In this document: positions 43,428 through 52,534 of the stretch, in pieces | Layout: every line of letters begins with the position of its first letter | Numbering within the stretch: the stretch's first letter is position 1 | DNA from: Nitrospira sp. CR1.3 | GTDB lineage: Bacteria; Nitrospirota; Nitrospiria; Nitrospirales; Nitrospiraceae | Direction: 5' to 3' | DNA: 64,000 nt | Assembly: GCA_014055525.1 (NCBI GenBank) | Contig: WIAH01000001.1 | Span: 124,001 to 188,000 of the forward strand | Made by a program: the position numbers and the translations under genes | Notes under the pieces: generated by a model | What the model saw: only the letters and a program-made list of their open reading frames with translations | Database searches by the model: none | What the model was told of the DNA's origin: nothing

Positions 43428-44980
43428 CCCTTTCTCGTCCACGAAAACCACTTTTTCAGTATCGTCTTTTGCCTGTCGGAGAAGTGCGCTTTGCGCCAGA
43501 GGTTCACTACCTTCTTATTGACTTCTGCCTGAGTGGGATAGGGATGGATCGTGCCGGCAATCGTTTTTGCCCCCGCCCCCGCCTTCATAACCACGGAGAA
43601 CTCGCTGATCATGTCGCCGGCATGGGCCGCCACGATCGTCGCGCCCAGAATCTTGTCCGTGCCCTTCTGAATGTGAACCCTGGCAAAACCTTCGTCTTCA
43701 CCGTCGAGAATCGCGCGATCCACTTCATCGAGCTTGTACGTATAGGTTTCGACCTCGATGCCCCGCGCCTTCGCGTCCTTCTCGTACATCCCGACGTGGG
43801 CCACCTCCGGCTCGGTGAACGTGCACCAGGGCATGATCAAGGAATCGACCGAGGCATAGGCCATGCCGAACGGATGGGGAAACAGGGCGTTCTGAATCAC
43901 TATCTGCGCCATGGCATCGGCGGCATGGGTAAACTTGTACCGAGAGCAGACGTCGCCAGCCGCATAGATCCTGGGATTGGTCGTTTGCAGTCTGGCGTCC
44001 ACCTTTACCCCGTTCTTATCATAGTCAACACCGGCTGCCTCCATCCCAATGCCTTCCACATTCGCCGTCCGGCCGACGCCGACGAGAATCTCATCGACGG
44101 TCACGTCGTACAGTTGCCCGTGAGAATCGACCGTGAGACGCTTCCCGCGATCCTTCCTGCCGACTTTCAGATCCTTGCCGCAACAGAGCAGCTTCACTCC
44201 ATCGCACCGCAACCGCCGCTCGACGATTTCGGCCGCATCGCGGTCTTCGGCCGGCATGATGCCGTGCAGCGCTTCGATCAGATAGACCTGGCTACCGAAC
44301 CGCGCAAACGACTGGGCCAGCTCACAACCGATCGGACCAGCGCCGATCACGCCGACACGTTGCGGCAATTCCGTCAGCGAGAACACCGTTTCGTTCGTCA
44401 GATACCCCGCCTCCTGCAGGCCGGGCGTCGGAGGAGCCGAGGCCCGAGCCCCGGTGCATATCGCGGCTTTTGAAAAGATTAGCTTTCGATTGCCGGACGG
44501 TCCTTCGACCTGAATCGTATCGGGACCGGTGAAACGTCCGCTTCCGATATAGACGTCTACCCCCAGTTTCGTATACCGGTGGACGGAGTCGTTCTGGCTG
44601 ATTCGCGCCCGCAGCTTTCGCATACGGGCCATGGCTGCCCCGAAATCGTACTTCACGCCTGGTGGAATGTGCAGACCGAATTCTCCGGCATTCCGCAGAT
44701 CGGACCATGCTCGCGCCGCGCGGATGACCCCTTTCGACGGCACGCAACCGACGTTGAGACAATCTCCGCCCATCAAGTGTCGTTCAATTAGCGCGACTCT
44801 GGCGCCTACCCCCGCGGCAATCACCGCCGTGATCAGTCCGGCGGTTCCGGCTCCGATCACCACGATGTTGTAGCGTCCATCCGGCTGTGGATTGACCCAA
44901 TTTGAAGGGTGAACGTTCTCCACGAGGGCGCGGTTGTACTCGTCCATCGGGGAGACCGTGCCCGGTTCAGCATCAGCCAT
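43424..44980 (-). CDS. FAD-dependent pyridine nucleotide-disulfide oxidoreductase (MerA/Lpd-like)
   Basis: A 518-residue class I flavoprotein. VVIGAGTAGLITAV is the FAD site, CLNVGC carries redox cysteines Cys74 and Cys79, GVIGAGPIGCELAQSFARFG is the NAD(P)H site, YAAGDVC is the second FAD block, and HPYPTQAE is the C-terminal active-site block with its His. No N-terminal mercury-binding domain or C-terminal Cys pair is seen, so it is a mercuric-reductase relative not proven to reduce Hg. It lies between a TVP38 gene and a DUF3047 gene. Confidence 0.88.
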   Translation of the reverse strand: MADAEPGTVSPMDEYNRALVENVHPSNWVNPQPDGRYNIVVIGAGTAGLITAVIAAGVGARVALIERHLMGGDCLNVGCVPSKGVIRAARAWSDLRNAGEFGLHIPPGVKYDFGAAMARMRKLRARISQNDSVHRYTKLGVDVYIGSGRFTGPDTIQVEGPSGNRKLIFSKAAICTGARASAPPTPGLQEAGYLTNETVFSLTELPQRVGVIGAGPIGCELAQSFARFGSQVYLIEALHGIMPAEDRDAAEIVERRLRCDGVKLLCCGKDLKVGRKDRGKRLTVDSHGQLYDVTVDEILVGVGRTANVEGIGMEAAGVDYDKNGVKVDARLQTTNPRIYAAGDVCSRYKFTHAADAMAQIVIQNALFPHPFGMAYASVDSLIMPWCTFTEPEVAHVGMYEKDAKARGIEVETYTYKLDEVDRAILDGEDEGFARVHIQKGTDKILGATIVAAHAGDMISEFSVVMKAGAGAKTIAGTIHPYPTQAEVNKKVVNLWRKAHFSDRQKTILKKWFSWTRKG

Positions 44981-45009
44981 GGCTGTTCATCCTTCTGCCT
45001 GGGAGGCGG

Positions 45010-45747
45010 TCATGCCGATTTCTCCGTGAATCGTTTGTAAATGATCGGCGTCAATGCCAGGAGCCCGAGTAGGACGAAAGCGCCGATCACATTCGGAGAA
45101 GCGATTTCTTTCAGTGTATTGATGGTTCCGAGTTGTCGTCCGGCATAGGCATACACGAAGGAGCCGGGAATGATCCCGAGCGCCGTGGCAGCTATGTAAC
45201 TCCCCAGATTCATTCTCGTCAGGCCGGAGACCAGATTGATGACGAAGAACGGAAACAGCGGGATGAGACGCAGCGTCATGAGATAACTGAATGAATTCTT
45301 TGCGAACCCCTGTTGCAACGGACCCAGCCAGGCCCCGAATTTCTGTTCGACCCAATCACGCAGCAGGTAGCGCGCGGCGAGAAAGGCGAGCGTCGCGCCC
45401 GTAGTCGCCCCCAGGTTGACGAAGAGGGCGCCAAGCAGGCTGCCGAACAGGAAACCACCGGCGAGCGTGAGAATCACAGCCCCGGGAAGGGACAAACCCG
45501 TGACGACTATATAGGTTAAGATAAAGAGAACCACCGCGACCGCGTAGTTGGCTTCGGTAAAGGCCAAGAGATGATCGCGATTTTCCTTGAGCGCATCGAG
45601 AGAGAGAAACCGTCCGAGATCGAAAAAGAAAAACGCGCCGATCGCACAGGCAATCAGCCCAGCGACCGCAAACTTCCCTTGGTTGAATCCTTCTGCGGAT
45701 TTCGCCGCTGGCATCCCATCAGTCATAGCCGTACGTTCACGTATCAT
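45010..45747 (-). CDS. TVP38/TMEM64 (DedA-like) membrane protein
   Basis: A 245-residue membrane protein. The SNARE-associated core is LSLPGAVILTLAGGFLFG followed by GATTGATLAFLAARYLLRDW and RLIPLFPFFVINLVSGLTR. These features match TVP38/TMEM64 family members, thought to move lipids or act as transporters. The ATG at 45747 has a GGAAGGAG site. It starts the three-gene unit with the flavoprotein and DUF3047 gene, an association I recall from several bacterial genomes. Confidence 0.88.
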   Translation of the reverse strand: MIRERTAMTDGMPAAKSAEGFNQGKFAVAGLIACAIGAFFFFDLGRFLSLDALKENRDHLLAFTEANYAVAVVLFILTYIVVTGLSLPGAVILTLAGGFLFGSLLGALFVNLGATTGATLAFLAARYLLRDWVEQKFGAWLGPLQQGFAKNSFSYLMTLRLIPLFPFFVINLVSGLTRMNLGSYIAATALGIIPGSFVYAYAGRQLGTINTLKEIASPNVIGAFVLLGLLALTPIIYKRFTEKSA

Positions 45748-45943
45748 GGGGACTCCTTCCCTGACTGTCAACGTCGTCTGCTAAGGTAGGAGTCGACCGG
45801 CCTGGCTCCTCCTTACAGCGCTCCCGTGCAACAGGACAAAGTTTCAGCCTGATGACTATCCCAATCTACGTGTAGAAAGAGGTGCTCAGATCTGAGCGCA
45901 GGGATGAGAGAAGGGGCTGGAACCAGGCTGAAGTTGCTCTCCG

Positions 45944-46498
45944 CTAGCGGTGCCGGAGATCGCGATCCATATCCAGCCGACCGAACGCCCGTTCAACGGG
46001 GTCCACATTGCCGTCCTGATTGCGATCGAGTTCCAGGAAGTGATCTTGCGTCAGCTCGCCAATCTGCGGATTCTGGACTACGGCGGCACGGTGATTCGGG
46101 CGGGGATCGTAGCGTTGGGGGTTTTCCAAGATGCCGTGAACCAGCAGATCGGTATCGGGTTTCACGACAGCTTTCCGTAGGGGCTTCCTGCTTGCTTTCA
46201 CAGACTTATGACCTTTGGAATCTCCCGGCTTCGACTCGACCGGCTCCTGCCTGAATTGTTTGGTCGGCCCGCCTGTTTGCCTCCTCGGAACAGTCGGTGT
46301 CTGGCTTCTTTTTTCGGCAATGCTCCGGGACCGTTCCGATTGCGCCATCGGCGCCCTCTGGCTGCTGCTTCCGGCCATCACAGGCACCGGTTCCTTCGAT
46401 TTCTTCGCTCGGGCATAGGCCTGGTCCGCCATGGTCCCGATGGAGGTGCCGGCGCAGAGGCTCCCGATGACAACCAGTTTCACGATGTACCCCGCCAT
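45944..46498 (-). CDS. Exported EF-hand-like protein
   Basis: A protein of about 184 residues with a signal peptide (MAGYIVKLVVIGSLCAGTSI) and a long basic, Ser/Pro/Gln-rich middle. Near the C-terminus DRNQDGNVDPVE is a good EF-hand calcium loop; the following DMDRDLRHR looks like the start of a second loop cut short. GGAGGAAT precedes the ATG. Function unknown. Confidence 0.65.
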   Translation of the reverse strand: MAGYIVKLVVIGSLCAGTSIGTMADQAYARAKKSKEPVPVMAGSSSQRAPMAQSERSRSIAEKRSQTPTVPRRQTGGPTKQFRQEPVESKPGDSKGHKSVKASRKPLRKAVVKPDTDLLVHGILENPQRYDPRPNHRAAVVQNPQIGELTQDHFLELDRNQDGNVDPVERAFGRLDMDRDLRHR

Positions 46499-46653
46499 AT
46501 TCCTCCCATCCACGAATCTGTTCTAGTGTAGCAGGTCTTTCCAATCGCTAGACATGATAAGGAGTTAGAATCCTCTGCTCTTCCGACTGCCGGTACATTG
46601 ACGCTTGTAAGAGCAAGGCCTGTTGACCTACTCTGTGAACAGGAGGCCGGCAT

Positions 46654-47298
46654 ATGGAAGAACAAAGCCGTTTGACGAAGACAAAAGAGGAGTGGGCGAA
46701 GGTCCGCCGGGGGGGAGAAGAACGGGAGGTTTTTCACCAGGGCGACGACCGTCTTCCGCCCGGGCAACATCTGGTCGAAACCTTTCCCATCCTTGATCTC
46801 GGCCATAAGCCGGATATTCCCCTCAGCGAATGGAAATTGGGGATCAGCGGATTCGTGACGAATCCGACGACCTGGACTTGGGCTCAGTTCTTGGCGCAGC
46901 CTCAGTTCAAGGATGTCTCGGATTTTCACTGCGTCACAAGCTGGAGCCGGTACGACAATGAGTGGGAGGGAGTGAGTTTCAAGCACATTCTCTCCGTCGT
47001 CAAACCGCTGTCGCTCGCCAAATTCGTCCTATTCAAATCGTACGACGACTACACGACCAACCTCCCGCTGGAGGCCTGCGATGATCACGATGTCCTGCTC
47101 TCCTACAAATGGAACGGCAAACCGCTGACAAAGGAGCATGGAGGCCCCGTGCGGGTCATCGTCCCGAAACGTTATGCCTGGAAGGGCGCGAAGTGGGTGA
47201 AGGAAATTATCTTTGCGGACAAGGACGAGAAGGGCTTTTGGGAAGTCCGCGGATACTCGAATACTGCGTTGCCGTGGCTCAACGACCGCTACGCCTAA
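46654..47298 (+). CDS. SuoX-fold molybdopterin oxidoreductase (YuiH-like)
   Basis: A 214-residue sulfite-oxidase-like protein. DFHCVTSWSRYDNEWEGV contains Cys93, which ligates the molybdenum, and ACDDHDVLLSYKWNGKPLTK, GGPVRVIVPKRYAWKGAKWV complete the SuoX fold. There is no haem domain, no signal peptide and no dimerisation domain, as in the cytoplasmic YuiH type. The substrate is unknown. The 155 bp upstream have no gene. Confidence 0.88.
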   Translation: MEEQSRLTKTKEEWAKVRRGGEEREVFHQGDDRLPPGQHLVETFPILDLGHKPDIPLSEWKLGISGFVTNPTTWTWAQFLAQPQFKDVSDFHCVTSWSRYDNEWEGVSFKHILSVVKPLSLAKFVLFKSYDDYTTNLPLEACDDHDVLLSYKWNGKPLTKEHGGPVRVIVPKRYAWKGAKWVKEIIFADKDEKGFWEVRGYSNTALPWLNDRYA

Positions 47299-47313
47299 AT
47301 GAGCGCTGGAAAC

Positions 47314-47643
47314 CTACTTCTTCTTCCAGCCGCCCGGGCCTTCGACATAGTTGCCCGGCTTCGTGTTCTGTATCGCTTTTTCTCCCGCCAAGGCCTCGAC
47401 GGAGTCCACTGACGTCCGGTTGCGTTTTGCAATATCCTCATAGGCCTGGCGGCGTTTCTCGTTCACCTCGTTGGTAAGAGCCTGCACATCCGGTCCGGAC
47501 GGCGTCACCACTCCCAGGTAGCCGTTCGGTTTTTCCCCCACCATTCCTTTGGCTTTCGCCTCTTCAAGCGAGACAGCCGAAGCGCTTGATGCAACCCACA
47601 CTGAAAACAAGAGGGTTGCCAGGAGCAATCCGATTTTCCTCAT
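47314..47643 (-). CDS. ydbL: YdbL (DUF1318) family periplasmic protein
   Basis: A 109-residue exported protein. After a signal peptide ending SSASA the mature part reads VSLEEAKAKGMVGEKPNGYL, VQALTNEVNEKRRQAYEDIA and RNRTSVDSVEALAGEKAI, which is the DUF1318/YdbL pattern. The ATG at 47643 has a GGAGGTG site. In E. coli YdbL helps the YdbH-YnbE bridge that moves phospholipids between membranes, and here it is the last gene of the same three-gene operon. Confidence 0.88.
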   Translation of the reverse strand: MRKIGLLLATLLFSVWVASSASAVSLEEAKAKGMVGEKPNGYLGVVTPSGPDVQALTNEVNEKRRQAYEDIAKRNRTSVDSVEALAGEKAIQNTKPGNYVEGPGGWKKK

Positions 47644-47665
47644 CGACACCTCCGTCAATTCGTGC

Positions 47666-47878
47666 TTAAAACAGCCCGCTGTTGCTTGAAAGCACCTGAT
47701 CCAGTTCTTTGTCGACTTTCACGCGGATCTCGTGATCGATCTTCACGTTCAGGTTGATCGTGATCGGTTTATCCGGGGCTGCGACTTCCACTCTCGGTGT
47801 GCAGCCGGCCGTCAAGATCAGAAGGCCGCCCGCCATCCAACCGAAGAACACCGTCATTCGCTGTCTTTGCCGCCGCAT
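47666..47878 (-). CDS. ynbE: YnbE-like small lipoprotein
   Basis: A 70-residue lipoprotein: lipobox GLLILTAGC, then VEVAAPDKPITINLNVKIDH and EIRVKVDKELDQVL, the YnbE pattern. YnbE sits in the outer membrane and completes the YdbH bridge by beta-strand stacking. The ATG at 47878 has an AGAAGGAGA site; a TTG at 47899 would overlap the YdbH stop. It lies between ydbH and ydbL. Confidence 0.85.
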   Translation of the reverse strand: MRRQRQRMTVFFGWMAGGLLILTAGCTPRVEVAAPDKPITINLNVKIDHEIRVKVDKELDQVLSSNSGLF

Positions 47879-47895
47879 TCTTCTCCTTCTCGAGC

Positions 47896-50682
47896 TCAAG
47901 GCCGTACAAGACGATTTTGAACCGATTCTTCGATGTCTTGAACGAGTCTGAGAGTTTTCAACAGGGCCGGAACATTTTCCTGCACCGTTAAGTTAAAGTG
48001 AACTGGAGGAGCTTTTTTCATATCCGGGTTCCGTCCCTCCAGCCTGGCTTTCAGATTTAACGTTCCATCCTCCACGTACTGCGCCTCGACTTGTAGCACA
48101 TTATAATGGAAATTGTTGAGTGCCTGTAGGACCAGCTGCATATTGGCATTGGCCCCGGTTACGGCTTTGATCGCCTCTGCTGATGCATGGTATTGAATAA
48201 CTCCGCCTGGCGGACGCGCTTCGAAGTATCCGTCTTTGACTGTCACTCCGCGTGGTGCCACGGTGACGGGTATAGTCCCATCCAGGAGACCGATTCCCTG
48301 CAGTCCCTTCTGTTGTTCGAGACTCAGTATTTTGGCGAGATCCAGGGCTCTGGCCAGAACCGTGAAGGAATACGGAGGGCGGGACAGGTCTGCGCGCACT
48401 CCCTGGCTGGTCACGATCCCGCCCAAGAGCTGCCCTCGCAGGTCACGTACTTCCACGATGGGAAGGAAATCCTGGACATTCCATTCAGCTTGAGCGGTCA
48501 GTGAGACATGAGTCGCCTCAACACCTCGGCTGAGGGAGGCGAGCTTGATCTCGGCAGGACGCGATGTGGAAATCCGGTCCAGCGACCTTGTGGTGACTTG
48601 CAGATTTGTTTGGAGCCCGGCAAACGCGAATTCACGGTAATGGCCGGAGAGGTTGTCCATGACAATTTCCCCCGTTCCGGATCTTATGGCAATGGCATCC
48701 GATGCCCCTGCTTCCCATCCGAGATCAACGGTCACCGCCGCTTTCCCGCCCGTTAGTTCGACGGGAAAGGACCAGGGACTCCACAGCCGCCGCAATCGGA
48801 CCTCGGTGCGATCGAAACTGACCGGACCGACCGTGCCGTGGAATCTGCCTCGCCCAGTTGCAAGGGAATGTTCAGCCTGCGCGTCAAGGGTGACAAGGCG
48901 ATCCTGGGTATTGCTTTGGATGTCGGCCGTGACCATCGCCGGGTCAGCCGCCAGTCGAACGCTCAAGTCGGCTGGTATACTGCGACCGGCGGAGCGGCCG
49001 ACTGTCAGGCCTTGGATAGTCGCCGTGCCCCGGCCTTTCCACGATCGCAATGATCCTCCTCCCTCTTCCACCCGGACAGTGGCCTGTCGCAGCAGAATCT
49101 CAAGTCCTGCCAGCCGGATTTCCGGAACTCGCAGCGCGACTGTCGACGGGCCGGCTTTCCACTCGTCTGTTGCCATGATGAATCGAAACGGTAGAGCTTC
49201 AGATAGTTCCATCATGCCGCGGGCCACGCTGATTACCCCATGCTGAAATCGTGTGACCGCCAGCGCGGACGAAGGCAGGAGGGCGCCGCGGATTTCACGA
49301 TCGTTCAGCGACAGGCGCCCTTCAATGTTTCCTGTAACCCTTTGGAGTGGGAGCCGCTCGATGATGGCGCTGGGGAGGGAGCCTACAATCTCGAAGCGTC
49401 CTTCCCCTGTTTCGATCAGTCTCCCACGGAAGGCAAGGTGTGCAAGAATCAGCTCAGCATGCACGGGATCGGTCGAAGAGTCGTATGACAGAGTTACCGG
49501 GCCCTCCGCCGTCAGGAGCGGCGGCGAGCCGCTCCAGCGAAGTTCGCCACTGACTCCTTGCGCGCTCTCGATACGGAAAGACTGGGTGCCGGCTGGCAGG
49601 AAGGCCCGAAACGACTCAAGAAGAGCCATTCTGCTTGACTCAATGTCCATCGCCACAATTGTTCCGGGATCGATCGACCATTGCAGCTGCGCGGGGTTCC
49701 CTGAAAACTGCGCGGACAGAGCTATCGCCAGTTTCTTTCCGATTCCCTTCAGCTCCGGAAACTTCACGCCCACCTGCAGGGTCCCCAGCACTCGCGTGCC
49801 CGGATCACGCCAGACGGAGGCCAGGGCGGCTGTGGACGATGCCGTACCTGCCCATTTGGCCTGGATCCGCCCAGTCACCTGCTCCCACTCCGATCCCATG
49901 GGCAAGATCAACGCAAGAAACGGAGCCAGTTCCTGAACATTCACGTCGAACATTCCCCGCAACTCCGATTGAACCTCTCCGGCAACGGCTTCCGACCGCC
50001 AACTCAAGATCGGCGTCGAAGATGGACTGCGGGTTCCCAACTGAATGGACGTGATGCGGGTGGCAAGTTCGGACAGGCGGAGCACGTACGCTTGCGTCTC
50101 ATTTCCCTGAAAAGTCAATTCCGCAAGCAGACCCTCGCCCTGCTGCCGCACAGTCCCGGCAACCATCACCTCGCGCAGAGGTCCCGTCGCCTGTTCGCGG
50201 AGAACCCTCAATCTCCCTAGTCGGAGTTCGTCGAACGGAAGCATCGGAAGCCCCTGGACCAGGTCACTTACGGTCACCGTGTTCAACGGCGAGAAGGATT
50301 GGCCAGGCCCCCTGCCAACCTCCGTCGAAGCTGAAGGCAAGTCCGGCGGTACGGCAGCGACCAACGCGACGGTCACATCAGGCAGCTGAACCTGATCGAG
50401 TCGTCCTGTCAGAAGACCGACCAGGCTGTACTTGACTTCGACTCCCTTGGACTCAATCACCAGTTGTTCGTTCTGGAGGGGCTGTTTCAACCTGATCTCT
50501 GGAATAGCGACGCTGCTCGAACCGGGGTAACCCACCTGAATTGAGACATCCTTGAACCCCGCGCGATGCAGCCATTCCTGAAGCAATAGTGCAGCGACCG
50601 GCGGGACAATCGCCCACACACCGATCGCGACAGCGCAGAGGCTGACCCCGATCAGGACCACGCGAGGCAATCCTTTCTTCAT
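47896..50682 (-). CDS. ydbH: YdbH-family AsmA-like intermembrane phospholipid transport protein
   Basis: A protein of about 928 residues with an N-terminal inner-membrane helix (VVLIGVSLCAVAIGVWAIVP). A long beta-rich body follows, typical of AsmA/TamB-like lipid-transfer bridges. The dicarboxylate-like C-terminal domain of YdbH is visible: GLLDGTIPVTVAPRGVTVKD, GYFEARPPGGVIQYHASAEA, ALNNFHYNVLQVEAQYVEDG and NPDMKKAPPVHFNLTVQENV. It is probably a periplasm-spanning groove for phospholipid transport with YnbE and YdbL. The ATG at 50682 (MKKGLPRV) is favoured over one 19 codons upstream. Confidence 0.88.
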   Translation of the reverse strand: MKKGLPRVVLIGVSLCAVAIGVWAIVPPVAALLLQEWLHRAGFKDVSIQVGYPGSSSVAIPEIRLKQPLQNEQLVIESKGVEVKYSLVGLLTGRLDQVQLPDVTVALVAAVPPDLPSASTEVGRGPGQSFSPLNTVTVSDLVQGLPMLPFDELRLGRLRVLREQATGPLREVMVAGTVRQQGEGLLAELTFQGNETQAYVLRLSELATRITSIQLGTRSPSSTPILSWRSEAVAGEVQSELRGMFDVNVQELAPFLALILPMGSEWEQVTGRIQAKWAGTASSTAALASVWRDPGTRVLGTLQVGVKFPELKGIGKKLAIALSAQFSGNPAQLQWSIDPGTIVAMDIESSRMALLESFRAFLPAGTQSFRIESAQGVSGELRWSGSPPLLTAEGPVTLSYDSSTDPVHAELILAHLAFRGRLIETGEGRFEIVGSLPSAIIERLPLQRVTGNIEGRLSLNDREIRGALLPSSALAVTRFQHGVISVARGMMELSEALPFRFIMATDEWKAGPSTVALRVPEIRLAGLEILLRQATVRVEEGGGSLRSWKGRGTATIQGLTVGRSAGRSIPADLSVRLAADPAMVTADIQSNTQDRLVTLDAQAEHSLATGRGRFHGTVGPVSFDRTEVRLRRLWSPWSFPVELTGGKAAVTVDLGWEAGASDAIAIRSGTGEIVMDNLSGHYREFAFAGLQTNLQVTTRSLDRISTSRPAEIKLASLSRGVEATHVSLTAQAEWNVQDFLPIVEVRDLRGQLLGGIVTSQGVRADLSRPPYSFTVLARALDLAKILSLEQQKGLQGIGLLDGTIPVTVAPRGVTVKDGYFEARPPGGVIQYHASAEAIKAVTGANANMQLVLQALNNFHYNVLQVEAQYVEDGTLNLKARLEGRNPDMKKAPPVHFNLTVQENVPALLKTLRLVQDIEESVQNRLVRP

Positions 50683-50807
50683 ACTTCTCTCACCTGCCGC
50701 ATGATCGTTGTTGTTGACCAGGGGCAGCCGCGAAGTCAAGCCCGCTAAGGATCGTTCTCGGCCTGCCCCGGCGTTTACGCTGGCATCATCGTGATATTCC
50801 CGTTACC

Positions 50808-51947
50808 ATGACGCCTCATCGGAACGAGTCCTCACTGCCGCACCTGATGTTTGCCGTTCACAAGATCGAGTTCTGGCCGGTCGATGTGCCGCTCGTTGAT
50901 CCATTTGTGGTCGCGACAGGCGTTCGTCTGGTCGCGGAGAACATCTTTCTGCGTGTTACGCTCTCGAATGGAGCACAAGGTTACGGGGAAGCCGCACCCT
51001 TTCCCGAAGTCGGCGGAGAAAGCCGATCCTCCTGTCTCGACGCGATCAACCGTCTCGGCGCCACGTTACTTGGCCAACCGGCCGACCGGTTCTCCGAGAT
51101 CGCGGGTCACATGAAGGTGCTGCTGCCGCATCAGCCGGCCGCCCGCTGCGGATTGGAAACTGCGGTCATCGACGCCTACGGCAGGGCTTTGAACCAGCCG
51201 CTGTGGGAACTCTGGGGGGCGGCCGATGTCCGTGAGCGAGAAACCGATATTACGATACCGATTTGCAGTCCAGACAAGACATTGGAACTAGCGCGCAGAT
51301 GGCATGCCAGGGGGTTTCGCCTCTTCAAGATGAAGGTAGGGAAGGATGTGGAGCAGGATATCCTGAGATTGGAAGTGGTGCACCGGGCACTACCGGGAGT
51401 CGCATTTATCGGCGACGGGAACCAGGGGTTTTCGCGCGACGAATGCCTGGCTTTTGCGAAGGGCGTCAAGCGATTCGGCGGAACGATGCTGTTATTGGAA
51501 CAGCCGGTCGCGCGCGAAGACTTGGAGGGGCTCGCGGCAATCCGGCGCGACACCGGCATTCCTGTTGCGGCTGATGAATCGGTCCGCTCCCTGGCGGATG
51601 CGGAAAAGGTCGTGGCTCGTCAGGCGGCCGACTACATCAACATCAAGATTATGAAGACCGGCGTCGTCGAGGCCCGCAAGATCGCCGCCTACACACTCTC
51701 CTCCGGACTGAAACTCATGATCGGTGGGATGGTCGAAACCAGGATCGCCATGGGTTGTTCGTTCAGTCTTGTTCTGGGAATGAAAGGATTTGAGGTTCTG
51801 GATCTCGATACGCCGCTGCTGCTCGCGGAAGATCCCGTTGATCGGGGCTACCAGTACCAGAACTCCCGTCTGGTGCCTTGGACGGCGCCCGGCTTAGGCC
51901 TTTCCATACAGCCACCGAGCGACGCCTCTGTTGTTGAACGGAGGTAG
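50808..51947 (+). CDS. Dipeptide epimerase (enolase superfamily)
   Basis: A 379-residue enolase-superfamily enzyme of the muconate-lactonising branch. FKMKVGKD holds the KxK-like catalytic lysine, FIGDGNQGF, LLLEQPV and AADESVRS carry the three metal ligands (Asp, Glu, Asp/Glu), and NIKIMKTG holds the second catalytic lysine. MIGGMVETRIAMG is typical of L-Ala-D/L-Glu and related dipeptide epimerases. It may recycle murein peptides. An ATG at 50847 (MFAVHKIEF) is an alternative start. Confidence 0.88.
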   Translation: MTPHRNESSLPHLMFAVHKIEFWPVDVPLVDPFVVATGVRLVAENIFLRVTLSNGAQGYGEAAPFPEVGGESRSSCLDAINRLGATLLGQPADRFSEIAGHMKVLLPHQPAARCGLETAVIDAYGRALNQPLWELWGAADVRERETDITIPICSPDKTLELARRWHARGFRLFKMKVGKDVEQDILRLEVVHRALPGVAFIGDGNQGFSRDECLAFAKGVKRFGGTMLLLEQPVAREDLEGLAAIRRDTGIPVAADESVRSLADAEKVVARQAADYINIKIMKTGVVEARKIAAYTLSSGLKLMIGGMVETRIAMGCSFSLVLGMKGFEVLDLDTPLLLAEDPVDRGYQYQNSRLVPWTAPGLGLSIQPPSDASVVERR

Positions 51948-51951
51948 TCGC

Positions 51952-52521
51952 CTATTTCTTCGCTGAAGCAGGCTCGGCAGAGGATTTTTGGTGCGAAACG
52001 ACCTTTTCTATGCCACCCCTGGATCCTCCGGCGGTGTCCAGCCGAATGATTCCCTCGTCGCTCCAACCCTCTCCTCCGAACGCCATGCCGGTCGATCCTC
52101 CGGGACCGGAGAGGCCACCGCTCACGTTATTCGTGGACGGTTTTGTCTGGGCGTACTGCACAACCGAAAACGTTTGCCCGCCGGATCCGGAAAGAGGCTC
52201 AGCCAAGGCGCGAAATGCTCCGTTTCCGGAGTCGCCCGCGACTTGGACGGAAACTGAGTAGTACTTCAGCGGCGGGAAGGGCTTGAAACCGAGCTCCTCG
52301 ATATTGCTCGTGTAGGTCCCTGTTGACGCGTAATGGAGCTGCTCCAGACGATGTACCTCTGCCAGGGCGACTTCCGCTTCCACGGATTTGGCCTTGGTCG
52401 TAAAGCGACTATAGGATATTCCCGCTATGGCGATGAGAATGGCCACGATGGCCAGCACCACCATCAATTCGACCAGAGTGAAGCCCCGTGACTTCGCAAG
52501 AAATCGTGAACCGGCGATCAT
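51952..52521 (-). CDS. Type IV pilin-like protein
   Basis: A 189-residue protein with a class III (type IV) prepilin signal: short basic leader SRFLAKSRG, then FTLVELMVVLAIVAILIAIA with Glu5. The body has VALAEVHRLEQLHYASTGTY, TSNIEELGFKPFPPLKYYSV, as in major pilins. The C-terminal region is Gly/Ser-rich. It would be processed by prepilin peptidase and built into a pilus or pseudopilus. It lies 14 bp after the HAMP protein gene. Confidence 0.88.
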   Translation of the reverse strand: MIAGSRFLAKSRGFTLVELMVVLAIVAILIAIAGISYSRFTTKAKSVEAEVALAEVHRLEQLHYASTGTYTSNIEELGFKPFPPLKYYSVSVQVAGDSGNGAFRALAEPLSGSGGQTFSVVQYAQTKPSTNNVSGGLSGPGGSTGMAFGGEGWSDEGIIRLDTAGGSRGGIEKVVSHQKSSAEPASAKK

Positions 52522-52534
52522 AAATACCGCCCCG

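Noticed and set aside
43424..44980. Naming this gene merA
   Set aside because: It lacks the N-terminal heavy-metal domain and the C-terminal Cys pair and is not next to mer genes; general flavoprotein naming is safer.
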